Assembly (NCBI RefSeq): GCF_001580015.1 | Contig: NZ_LSZQ01000068.1 | Location: 1 to 64,000, forward strand | DNA from: Cephaloticoccus primus | GTDB taxonomy: Bacteria; Verrucomicrobiota; Verrucomicrobiia; Opitutales; Opitutaceae | Direction: 5' to 3' | DNA length: 64,000 nucleotides | In this document: piece by piece, positions 57,040-64,000 of the stretch | How positions within the stretch are numbered: position 1 is the first letter of the stretch | Layout: every line of letters begins with the position of its first letter | Made by a program: the position numbers and the translations under genes | Notes under the pieces: model-generated | What the model saw: only the letters and a program-made list of their open reading frames with translations | Database searches by the model: none | Told to the model about the DNA's origin: nothing

Positions 57040-57068
57040 AAAAGGGGCTCACGCGATGAGCCCCTTTT
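57040..57068. terminator. Bidirectional terminator
   Basis: AAAAGGGGCTCA-CGCGA-TGAGCCCCTTTT, a perfect 12-bp stem with A and T runs on both sides, between convergent genes. It can stop transcription from either side. Confidence 0.88.
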
Positions 57069-57089
57069 GCGTGAATGGCACGAGCGTAC

Positions 57090-58661
57090 TCACTCTCCCT
57101 CGAGGAAGTGGTTATAGCCCACGTAGCGGCGCTGGGCGCCGTGCTGGGCTTCGGCGTAGCGCAGCCACGCGTTGCGTTTGGGGTGTTCTTTGGGGAGCAT
57201 GTAGTGGAGCGCGACGACGGCATCGTATCGCTGCAAGGTAAGGTAGTCCCCTCGGCGATAGCCCTTGATGTCTTCGTAGATGTAGCGGGGCATCTCGGCA
57301 TCCATTGCCTCGGCAAAGCCGCGGACGTCTGGCTGGGGGCCGGTGATTTTGTGGATGTTGCGGCCAACGAGCGTGACGGTGTTTTGGCGGCCCAGGAAGG
57401 TATCGACGCGGAAGCCGGGGACTTCTCCTTCGGTCTGGGCAGCCATGAGTGCGAGGTCGCCCGGCATGGGCACATCCACCACTGAGGACACGCGTTTACT
57501 GATCTCGGTGAACTGCGTGGCGATGGGCAGGCTGGTGAGGAATTTCAGAAAATCGACTGCGACATCGGAGTGCGGGCTTGCACTCACTGCGCCCAGCGCT
57601 GCCGTCACCTCGACTTTTTCGGCGGCTTGCCCGAGGGTGAAGCGACCGTACTTGGGGTCGTTTACGGAAGGCATGGGCAGGGGCATCGCGCGAGTCTCAA
57701 AGGGCACGCGATCAATGAGTACGGCATAGTCCCAGCTTCCGGCGACGAGCATCAGGCTGCGTTGCTGCAAGTAGGCGGCGATGGCGTCTTCGGGATGAAA
57801 TTGCTGGTACCCGGGGGTGAGGAGCTGGGCGACCTCGCTCATGAGCTCCAGGCTGCTCAAGAACTCCGGCGTTTCGCTGTAAGTGTAGGTCTGCCGGTAC
57901 ATGGGCTTAAAAAAGCCCCAGGACCGCATGTGAGTTTTTGTATCTATGAGAAACTTTTGCACCTGCGAGCCCACTATGCGGTCGAAGATGTAGTCCGCAT
58001 AACCGCGGCAACTGGCGATCGGGATGAGCTTGGATCCGGTGCGCTGGTTGTACTCACGGATTTTTTGGCCGAGGGCGTAGAGATCGGCGTACTCGGTGGG
58101 CATGGCGTCGCTGCCCGTGATCTCGATCAACAGGTCGCGGTTAACGTAGAGCCGCATCGAGGTGGTTTGCAGGGGGACGCCGTAGACTTGTCCTGGGGCG
58201 ACCTGTCTCAGCATGTCGCGAACTGTGCTCATCCCGTCGAAGAAGGTGTTGCGCCAAGGTTCGTGTTCGAGGTGCGTGCCCGCGTTGTAGGGATTGGGCT
58301 TCTCGGCCTCATCTGTGAGCGGGACGAAGAGTTGCGTGATTTCTTCCTCGGAGCCGTAGAGGCCCATGATATCAGGTGCCGTGCCGCCGACGAGCTGGGT
58401 GCGCGCCCATGCGGGATAGGTGCGCGGGGGGACGGGGACCTGGATGATGCGCACGTTGGGGTGGAGCTCTTGGTACGCCTCAATCGCCGCCGCAAATGCT
58501 TCGCGCATGCCAGTGTGGAGCTCCTGGTGGCCGATGCGGATTTCGATCTGGTCGCTGGTGATCGATTTTACGTTGCGGGAAATCACGTTCCAGAAGGAAG
58601 CGAGGATGGCTGCTGCGAGGATTCCAAAGCCGATGTAGGAGCGCAGTTTGTTTAAATTCAT
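57090..58661 (-). CDS. Extracellular solute-binding protein, sugar ABC type
   Basis: A 523-residue family-1 solute-binding protein. The N terminus MNLNKLRSYIGFGILAAAILASF is an uncleaved-looking anchor, not a lipobox. IEIRIGHQEL and EAYQELHPNVRIIQVPVP match the first strand pairs of such proteins, followed by APDIMGLYGSEEE and GQVYGVPLQTTSMRLYVNRDLL. It is longer than usual by about 80 residues, mostly at the C terminus. No permease or ATPase genes are next to it; they may lie outside this segment. Ligand unknown, probably a sugar or oligosaccharide. The frame is open to 58937, rejected because it overlaps the TPR gene. Confidence 0.83.
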   Translation of the reverse strand: MNLNKLRSYIGFGILAAAILASFWNVISRNVKSITSDQIEIRIGHQELHTGMREAFAAAIEAYQELHPNVRIIQVPVPPRTYPAWARTQLVGGTAPDIMGLYGSEEEITQLFVPLTDEAEKPNPYNAGTHLEHEPWRNTFFDGMSTVRDMLRQVAPGQVYGVPLQTTSMRLYVNRDLLIEITGSDAMPTEYADLYALGQKIREYNQRTGSKLIPIASCRGYADYIFDRIVGSQVQKFLIDTKTHMRSWGFFKPMYRQTYTYSETPEFLSSLELMSEVAQLLTPGYQQFHPEDAIAAYLQQRSLMLVAGSWDYAVLIDRVPFETRAMPLPMPSVNDPKYGRFTLGQAAEKVEVTAALGAVSASPHSDVAVDFLKFLTSLPIATQFTEISKRVSSVVDVPMPGDLALMAAQTEGEVPGFRVDTFLGRQNTVTLVGRNIHKITGPQPDVRGFAEAMDAEMPRYIYEDIKGYRRGDYLTLQRYDAVVALHYMLPKEHPKRNAWLRYAEAQHGAQRRYVGYNHFLEGE

Positions 58662-58731
58662 GGCGGAAATATTTGGAGTGGGGAGCGTGCCGGGGTGGCA
58701 GGGCTTTTTCGGGAGAGGGGGGCAGCGAGGG

Positions 58732-59640
58732 CTACTCGTTACCGCGGTTGGTTTGGGCAGCGGCTTCTGCCTCTTCGAGTTCGCGCGCCAGGCGCCGCGC
58801 GGTGTAGGCCCGCGTGTCGCGCGGCGATGATTCGGCAAAGGCGCGGTAGTGCTTGGCCGCGAGCGCGCGCTGACCGATTCGCCGGGCAGTCCCTGCGATC
58901 TGGAGATCCATCTCCCCGCTTTCATAGGGGCTGGCATCTGCGTCCAGGTACCGTGCCTTGAGGAGGTACCTCAGGCTGGCTTCTTCGTTGTATATTTTCA
59001 GCTCGTCGTCGGCGCAGAGCTCCGATGCCCAGATGCACAACTCGCGCTGGAGGCTCTCGCTTATGAGCTCGGGCATTATCTGGTCGATGAAGGCGAGCAC
59101 CTCGTCGACCCGACTCTGCGGGAGCTCCAGGTACAGCAACTGGGCGAGCTGGAAGGCGGCATGATCTGCGAGCGGGTGCCCGGGGTATTCGCTGCGCAGC
59201 TGCTCATAAAAAGCCCGCGCACTCTCGAACTGCACAGGCTGCACCTGATCGTGGTCGATCCGCCCGAGTAGGAAGAGCGCGAGCGGGCGATACTCGGTTT
59301 CGCTGACAGGAAGGTCGGCGGCTACTTTTACCAGAATGGTGCGCGCCCGCCTGACGTTGGCCCGGGTGACGGGGTCGCGCCCCAGCAGGGCCGCTGCGTG
59401 GGCGACGGCGAATCGCGGGTTCCCGGGATCGGCCTCGTAGAGTTTTTCGAACTTCTTGGACGCGTCGGTGATGCGCGACTTGGTCACATCCTCCCAAGCC
59501 GCATTGGCGAGAGCAGAGTCTTCAGTCGCGTGGAGGGAGGGCGACCCGAGGAGCGCCAAGCCCAGCGCCGCCGCCAAAAAAGAAGTCCGCACAACCAAAC
59601 CGCGGATGGAAGGCGCAAGAGTAGGTAAGAGAGGGAGCAT
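58732..59640 (-). CDS. Secreted TPR-like repeat protein
   Basis: A 302-residue protein with a signal peptide (VVRTSFLAAALGLALLGSPSLHA). The rest is helical repeats of tetratricopeptide type: ALANAAWEDVTKSRITDASKKFEKLYEADPGN and SARAFYEQLRSEYPGHPLADHAAFQLAQLL. It lies 70 nt upstream of the solute-binding protein gene on the same strand, so the two are probably co-transcribed and may work together at the cell surface. No catalytic motif. Confidence 0.72.
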   Translation of the reverse strand: MLPLLPTLAPSIRGLVVRTSFLAAALGLALLGSPSLHATEDSALANAAWEDVTKSRITDASKKFEKLYEADPGNPRFAVAHAAALLGRDPVTRANVRRARTILVKVAADLPVSETEYRPLALFLLGRIDHDQVQPVQFESARAFYEQLRSEYPGHPLADHAAFQLAQLLYLELPQSRVDEVLAFIDQIMPELISESLQRELCIWASELCADDELKIYNEEASLRYLLKARYLDADASPYESGEMDLQIAGTARRIGQRALAAKHYRAFAESSPRDTRAYTARRLARELEEAEAAAQTNRGNE

Positions 59641-59934
59641 AGACAAACTTGGGGGATGAGAAGGGGGGAAGACGGGTAAGCGGGGAGGGGGGACTAACAC
59701 ACGCGCCATGCGGGTGAGGGGACCGCTGCGCCGAGGTGTGGGCGGACGAATAAGTAAGCCCGTCTCGCGCTCGCAACTCCTAAGCAACGACCGTAGCCAT
59801 TTTAGAAGAAATGCGCAGCTGGCGGCCAAGCGCCTCTCATAAAAAATGGTTATCCTGCCTCACCTCTCGGAGCGGGTTCTAATAAGATTCCGAAGGCGTT
59901 GTTAAAACAAGGTAGCCCGCATAACACGGTCGGC

Positions 59935-60510
59935 ATGTCATCGCTGTTCAAGACCCGCCGCACGGTAAAACCTGCCTTTATGGACACGACGCGCGAGCTC
60001 CCGCTCGAGCTCCTCGATCAAGTGCTGGAGGATGGCCATTGGGCCCCGACGCACGGGCTGACGCAGCCTTGGCGCTTTCACGTCTTCCACGGTCGCGCCA
60101 AGCTCGTCGAGTTGAGCGAGGCCCTGCAATCGATCTTCCGCGCGACCGTCCCTGTCGAAGCGCAGGACCAAGGCACGCGGGACAAACTCATCGCCTATCC
60201 GCAGCAAAGCGCGGCGGCGATTGCGCTCCTCGCCCATGCGCCAACGGCCTCGCGCATCCCCGAGTGGGAGGAGGTCGCGGCGACCTGCTGCGCCGCGCAA
60301 AACCTGATGCTCAGCGCGCACTCGCACGGGCTTGGCTCCTTCTGGAGCACGACGCCGATCTGCACGACGCCAGAGTTCGTGCGCTGGCTCGGCGCCGATC
60401 CCGAGAGCGACCGCGCTCTTGGCGTCGTTTATCTCGGCTGGCCAAAACCCGCCGCAAAACTCCCCGCTGCTCCCCGCGTCCCCCTCGCCGAACGCACCAC
60501 CTGGCACTGA
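59935..60510 (+). CDS. Nitroreductase-family protein
   Basis: A 191-residue FMN-dependent oxidoreductase. KTRRTVKPAFMD has the FMN-phosphate Arg, DGHWAPTHGLTQPWRFHVF the family active-site loop, and LGSFWSTTPI with GVVYLGWPKP the C-terminal FMN-binding strand. Usual roles are reduction of quinones or nitro compounds, with NAD(P)H as donor. The ATG at 59935 is preferred to an upstream one that adds 12 unrelated residues. It stands alone. Confidence 0.87.
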   Translation: MSSLFKTRRTVKPAFMDTTRELPLELLDQVLEDGHWAPTHGLTQPWRFHVFHGRAKLVELSEALQSIFRATVPVEAQDQGTRDKLIAYPQQSAAAIALLAHAPTASRIPEWEEVAATCCAAQNLMLSAHSHGLGSFWSTTPICTTPEFVRWLGADPESDRALGVVYLGWPKPAAKLPAAPRVPLAERTTWH

Positions 60511-60528
60511 GCCACGCGGCAACGAGAT

Positions 60529-60600
60529 TTACGCGTGTGCGTGTGCGGGGCGCCACAGGCCGATTTGCACGCTGCTTATGGGCAACGTGCAAATTGCGAA
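60529..60600. repeat. Decayed left end of a family-E repeat / hairpin
   Basis: A GGGGCGCCAC string followed by ATTTGCACG (60563-60571) pairing perfectly with CGTGCAAAT (60586-60594) recalls the left end and hairpin A of family E, with a third version of the A stem. The hairpin separates convergent genes and could act as a terminator. Confidence 0.45.
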
Positions 60601-60626
60601 CAAGGAAACAAACGCTTGCGCCCTTC

Positions 60627-61496
60627 TTAGTTCAGCTTGGCGCGGTTGTAGCCGCTGAAGGGCATGTCGTACTGGCGGCCGCCTTTTTCGATTTTGAGGT
60701 TATTGCCCTCGGAGGCCCAGATGTAGACGGGGCCAGGGTTGGGCACCGTGCGGCTGTCGCCACGGTTGAGCGTGATGTCGTCGAGGAGGACTTCTCCGGC
60801 GGAGTCGTCGGCATTGCGGCGGGTCACCTTCACGCGGACGGTGTTGGTGGCGACGAGTGAGAAAGTGGTGTCGGCGGTCGCCGTCGCGGTCGGCGGATTG
60901 GTGGCGCTGGCGCCGGTTTTTCCTGTGCCGAAGAGGGAGCTGCCAATCCAGTAGAGGAGGAAGAGCCCAAGGATGGCGGCGAGCGCCACACCGCCGCGAA
61001 AGACCCACTGCGGGGGGATGGCGGGGAGTTTGGGAAGCCTCGTCCCGCCGCGGTTTCCCGTTTTGGCGGGGCGGTTTTGCGGCTCGCTGCCGCCCAGGCC
61101 AGCGAGTGATGCGGTGCTCGTGCCGGGGCTGTGATCTGCGCTGGTAGCCGCGGGGCGTTCGTCGTGCTGATCATCGTCCGCGGCTGCGGCGGAGAGGTCC
61201 ATGCGCACGAAGACTTCGCGGCCGATTTGGCGCGCGCTGCGCCCGCCGCTGCCGCCGCCTTGGGCGCGGGTGAGTGCGGTGTAGTCGCTTAAAATTTTCT
61301 CGGCGGGGAGTTGCAGGTAGAGCGCGTAGGTGCGCAGGAAGCCGCGGCGGTAGATCTCGGCCAGGCCGATGTCGAACTGGTTGCTCTCAAACTTGTGCAG
61401 GTAGTCGCTGCGGATCTTGGTGGCCTCGGCAGCGTCGCGGATGGAGATACCTTTGTTTTTGCGGGCTTCTTCGAGTCGTTCACCGATTGTCTGCAT
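60627..61496 (-). CDS. RodZ-like helix-turn-helix membrane protein
   Basis: A 289-residue protein with the RodZ layout: an N-terminal Cro-type helix-turn-helix (IGERLEEARKNKGISIRDAAEATKI, then RGFLRTYALYL), a variable Ser/Gly-rich linker, one membrane helix (GVALAAILGLFLLYWIGSSLF, about residue 170), and a C-terminal beta-rich periplasmic DUF4115 domain. RodZ connects MreB to the cell envelope and controls rod shape. No mre genes are here; ftsK lies downstream on the same strand. Called RodZ-like because the domains agree but the linker is not conserved. Confidence 0.8.
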   Translation of the reverse strand: MQTIGERLEEARKNKGISIRDAAEATKIRSDYLHKFESNQFDIGLAEIYRRGFLRTYALYLQLPAEKILSDYTALTRAQGGGSGGRSARQIGREVFVRMDLSAAAADDDQHDERPAATSADHSPGTSTASLAGLGGSEPQNRPAKTGNRGGTRLPKLPAIPPQWVFRGGVALAAILGLFLLYWIGSSLFGTGKTGASATNPPTATATADTTFSLVATNTVRVKVTRRNADDSAGEVLLDDITLNRGDSRTVPNPGPVYIWASEGNNLKIEKGGRQYDMPFSGYNRAKLN

Positions 61497-61541
61497 GGGC
61501 TGTCAGTTAGGTGTTTTAACTAAGTAGGGGAAGACCGAAGG

Positions 61542-61588
61542 CGGTCTTCGACCGACTTATTTTGCGCAGTGTCGTTGTCGCTGCGCGC
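61542..61588 (-). repeat. M module M9 (reverse)
   Basis: CGGTC-TTC-GACCG, ACTTATTTTGC spacer, then GCGCAG-TGTCGTTGTCG-CTGCGC. A separate M copy between the rodZ-like gene and ftsK, 20 kb from the nearest E cluster core. Confidence 0.75.
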
Positions 61589-61602
61589 AGGGCTTGAGCC
61601 CC

Positions 61603-64000
61603 TCAGCTTTCGTAGCTGTCGAGGTCTACGAGGATGTCGCGCGGGGAGGAGCCGTTTTCGGGGCCGATGATGCCTTTGTCTTCCATGAGGTCCATGATGC
61701 GGGCGGCGCGGTTGTAGCCGATGCGCAGGCGGCGCTGGATCATGGAGGTGGAGGCGCGCTTGGTGGAGCGCAGGACATCGAGGGCTTGCTGGAAGAGTGC
61801 GTTGTCTTCGCCCAGGTCGCCGAAATCGCTCTCGCCGTCGTCGTCGCCATCGCTGGCGGCGCGGTCGATTTGTTGCTGGACGGAGGTCGCGTAGCGCGGC
61901 GGGCCGTTGACCTTCAGGGCTTCGACGATGGAGATGACCTCGTCGTCGGAGACGAAGGCGCCTTGGGCGCGTACGAGGCGCGAGGAGCCGGGCGGCGAGA
62001 AGAGCATGTCGCCGCGGCCGATGAGGGTATCGGCGCCTTTGGTGTCGAGAATGGTGCGGGAGTCGACTTGGGAGGCGACCTGGAAGGCGATGCGCGAGGG
62101 CAGGTTGGCCTTGATGACACCGGTGATGACGTTCACCGAGGGGCGCTGCGTGGCGATGATCAGGTGGATGCCGGCGGCGCGGGCGAGCTGGGCGAGGCGC
62201 GCGATGGAGGTCTCGATCTCGGCAGGGGCGACCATCATGAGGTCGGCGAGCTCGTCCACGATTGCCACGATGTAGGGGAGCCGGTCGGGCAGCTCTTCGG
62301 CCTGGGCGGCTTCTGGTACGCGCTGGCTGTCGCTACGGTCTTCGCCGTCGTGTACCTCGGTGTCCTCGGCGCGCGTCGCCGAGCCGGCTTCGAGTGCTTC
62401 GATCTGCGCGCGGGCGGCAGCTTCGACGGGGTCGAGCGGGGCGTCTTTCTTGCGGTTGTTAAAGCCGAGGATGTTTCGCACGTTGCACTTGGCGAACATC
62501 TGGTAGCGCTGCTCCATCTCGCCGAGTAGCCACTTCAGTGCTGCGGGCACTTTCTTGGGCTCGGTGACGACGGGGATGAGCATGTGCGGCAGCGTGTTGA
62601 AAATCTTCAGCTCCACGACCTTGGGATCGACCATGAGGAGGCGCACGTCGGCGGGGCTCTTGGAGTACAGGATCGAGGCGACGATGGCGTTGATGCACAC
62701 GGATTTTCCCGAGCCGGTGGCACCCGCGATCAAGAGGTGCGGCATCTTGGTGAGGTCGGAGATCAGGGGCTTGCCCGAGACGTCCTTGCCAAGGGCGATG
62801 GGGAGCTCGGCCTTGGCGCGCGCCCAGTCCTCGCTCTCGAGGACTTCGCGGATGCCGACGGGCGTGGCGTGCTTGTTGGGGACTTCGACGCCGACGGCGG
62901 CTTTCCCCGGGATCGGCGCGAGGATGCGCACGGATTGGGCGCGCATGCCCAGCGCGATGTTTTTATCGAGACCGGCGATTTTTTCGACGCGCACGCCCGT
63001 GCCGGGCTCGACTTCGTAGCGGGTGATGACGGGGCCGACGTGGATCTCGCCCAAGCGCACGGTGACACCGAAATCGCCGAGGATGCGCAGGAGGTTTTCC
63101 GCGTTTTGCTGGTGCTCTTCGCTGCTGTTCCCCGGGGTGTCGGTGACTTGCTCGCTGAGGAGCGCGATGTCGGGGAAGCGGTAGTTTTCGTCCGTGCTTT
63201 GGGGCGGTGCGAGCGGGGCTTTTTTAAGCTCCTCGGCTTTTACGATATTGAGCGCGAGCGGAGCTGCGGCGGCCGAGTTCCCCGGAGCTTCGCCCCCAGT
63301 CTCGCGCGGCTCGGTCGGGGCGCTGGTTGCCGCGGCTGCGCCGCGCTTGTTGCCGTTGGCGCGCGTGGGCGGGCTCGGCTTGGTCGCCGCCGCGACGGCG
63401 GCGCTGACCTGGGCCGAGATGTCCGCGCGGCTTTCTTCTTCTTCGGGCGCGTCGTCGCCAGTCGTCCGCTCAGGCAGGCCTGCAGGGTTCTTCTTTAGCG
63501 CGGCTTTTTGCGCTTTCCACTCGGCCTTGGCTTGGGCGAGGGCGGCCTTCTCCTTTGCGCGTGTTTCTTTGAGGAGACGCCTCGCCTCGGCGCGTTCGGC
63601 GCGGCGGGTAGCGCAAGTTTCTCGCCAAGCCTGGAAGGCGGCTACGTAGCGGTTGATCTCGGCTCCCACATCCTTGGTAAACACGAAGAGCAGGCCGCCC
63701 ACGTAGAGCGTGCCGAGCAGCAGTGCCGCGCCGAAGGGGCCGAGCGTGCCATGTAGCGCGCGGTTGTAGAGCAGGCTGCCTGTCCAGCCGCCCGGGCCGA
63801 GCGGGAAGTAATCGCTGGCGGGGATCGACTGGAGCATCGCCGCGAGGCCCGCCAGCGAGACGAGGCAAACGAGCATCGCCGCCAGTCGGGTACCCGCCAG
63901 GTGGCGCGCATTGCGCACCGAGACGTAGAGCAGCCACAGCAGAAAGAGCGGTACGAGCCAGGTACCGGCGCCGCTCGCGTAGAGAAGCAGCCACACGGTG
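61603..64000 (-). CDS. ftsK: DNA translocase FtsK (5' end beyond the window)
   Basis: The septal DNA pump that clears chromosomes from the division site. At least 797 residues are present; the frame is open to the window edge, so the N terminus is incomplete. Several membrane segments come first (LVPLFLLWLLYVSV, GPFGAALLLGTLYVGGLLFVF), then a charged linker, then the motor: Walker A AGATGSGKSV, LLMVDPKVVEL, VAIVDELADLMM (Walker B) and the GVIKANLPSRIAFQVASQVDSRTILD segment. The winged-helix gamma domain at the C terminus (STSMIQRRLRIGYNRAARIMDLME) would read the polar guide sequences. An acidic insert lies between the motor subdomains. Confidence 0.93.
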   Translation of the reverse strand, partial: TVWLLLYASGAGTWLVPLFLLWLLYVSVRNARHLAGTRLAAMLVCLVSLAGLAAMLQSIPASDYFPLGPGGWTGSLLYNRALHGTLGPFGAALLLGTLYVGGLLFVFTKDVGAEINRYVAAFQAWRETCATRRAERAEARRLLKETRAKEKAALAQAKAEWKAQKAALKKNPAGLPERTTGDDAPEEEESRADISAQVSAAVAAATKPSPPTRANGNKRGAAAATSAPTEPRETGGEAPGNSAAAAPLALNIVKAEELKKAPLAPPQSTDENYRFPDIALLSEQVTDTPGNSSEEHQQNAENLLRILGDFGVTVRLGEIHVGPVITRYEVEPGTGVRVEKIAGLDKNIALGMRAQSVRILAPIPGKAAVGVEVPNKHATPVGIREVLESEDWARAKAELPIALGKDVSGKPLISDLTKMPHLLIAGATGSGKSVCINAIVASILYSKSPADVRLLMVDPKVVELKIFNTLPHMLIPVVTEPKKVPAALKWLLGEMEQRYQMFAKCNVRNILGFNNRKKDAPLDPVEAAARAQIEALEAGSATRAEDTEVHDGEDRSDSQRVPEAAQAEELPDRLPYIVAIVDELADLMMVAPAEIETSIARLAQLARAAGIHLIIATQRPSVNVITGVIKANLPSRIAFQVASQVDSRTILDTKGADTLIGRGDMLFSPPGSSRLVRAQGAFVSDDEVISIVEALKVNGPPRYATSVQQQIDRAASDGDDDGESDFGDLGEDNALFQQALDVLRSTKRASTSMIQRRLRIGYNRAARIMDLMEDKGIIGPENGSSPRDILVDLDSYES

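Overview
This 64-kb window is GC-rich bacterial chromosome, most likely from a Verrucomicrobiota of the Opitutia lineage. That is an inference from a PEP-CTERM-type secreted protein, DUF2959 lipoprotein, RelE-like gene fused in an operon with pssA, RodZ-like protein, weak use of Shine-Dalgarno sites and general gene content; no rRNA gene is present to prove it. Two perfect parS-type palindromes lie inside mnmE and mnmG, and dnaN, recA, mnmEG and the whole F-ATPase operon lie close together, so the segment is probably near the replication origin.

Layout. 0.2-5 kb: a VapBC-like toxin-antitoxin pair and a full-length pyruvate carboxylase (minus strand). 5-11.5 kb: DUF2959 lipoprotein, a large secreted S9 peptidase, RelE-like protein and phosphatidylserine synthase. 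11.5-19.7 kb: a structured intergenic region, dnaN, a membrane protein, glutaredoxin, UDP-glucuronate epimerase, recA, a gene broken by a small repeat, and an AT-rich DUF3800 gene pair. 19.9-27.3 kb: mnmE, mnmG, a PhoB/PhoR two-component system and trmB. 28-35 kb: atpBEFHAGDC. 35.4-37.3 kb: a second VapBC-like pair and dinB. 37.4-44.7 kb: PEP-CTERM protein, feoA-feoA-feoB-small Cys-rich protein, nagB and galM. 44.9-51.6 kb: ExoD, two RNA methyltransferases and a nrdA-nrdB-ferredoxin operon that closely resembles that of enteric gammaproteobacteria. 51.9-64 kb: an EF-hand membrane protein, a TonB-dependent siderophore receptor, a sugar-type solute-binding protein with a TPR protein, nitroreductase, RodZ-like protein and ftsK (cut by the window edge).

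The most unusual content is between the genes. About nine copies of a composite element of roughly 226-378 bp (called family E here) fill the gaps from 5 to 45 kb. Each intact copy has 18-bp terminal inverted repeats and four internal hairpins; the largest hairpin is always 25 bp + 5-nt loop + 25 bp and its arms differ between copies by paired, compensatory changes. A second, ~48-bp two-hairpin module (family M) occurs alone and also nested at different places inside E copies, and one M copy interrupts a reading frame. No transposase is present in the window for either family. Genes work mostly in housekeeping: replication and repair (dnaN, recA, dinB, ftsK, nrdAB), tRNA modification (mnmE, mnmG, trmB), energy (atp operon, pyc), iron uptake (feo, TonB receptor) and sugar metabolism (nagB, galM, epimerase).
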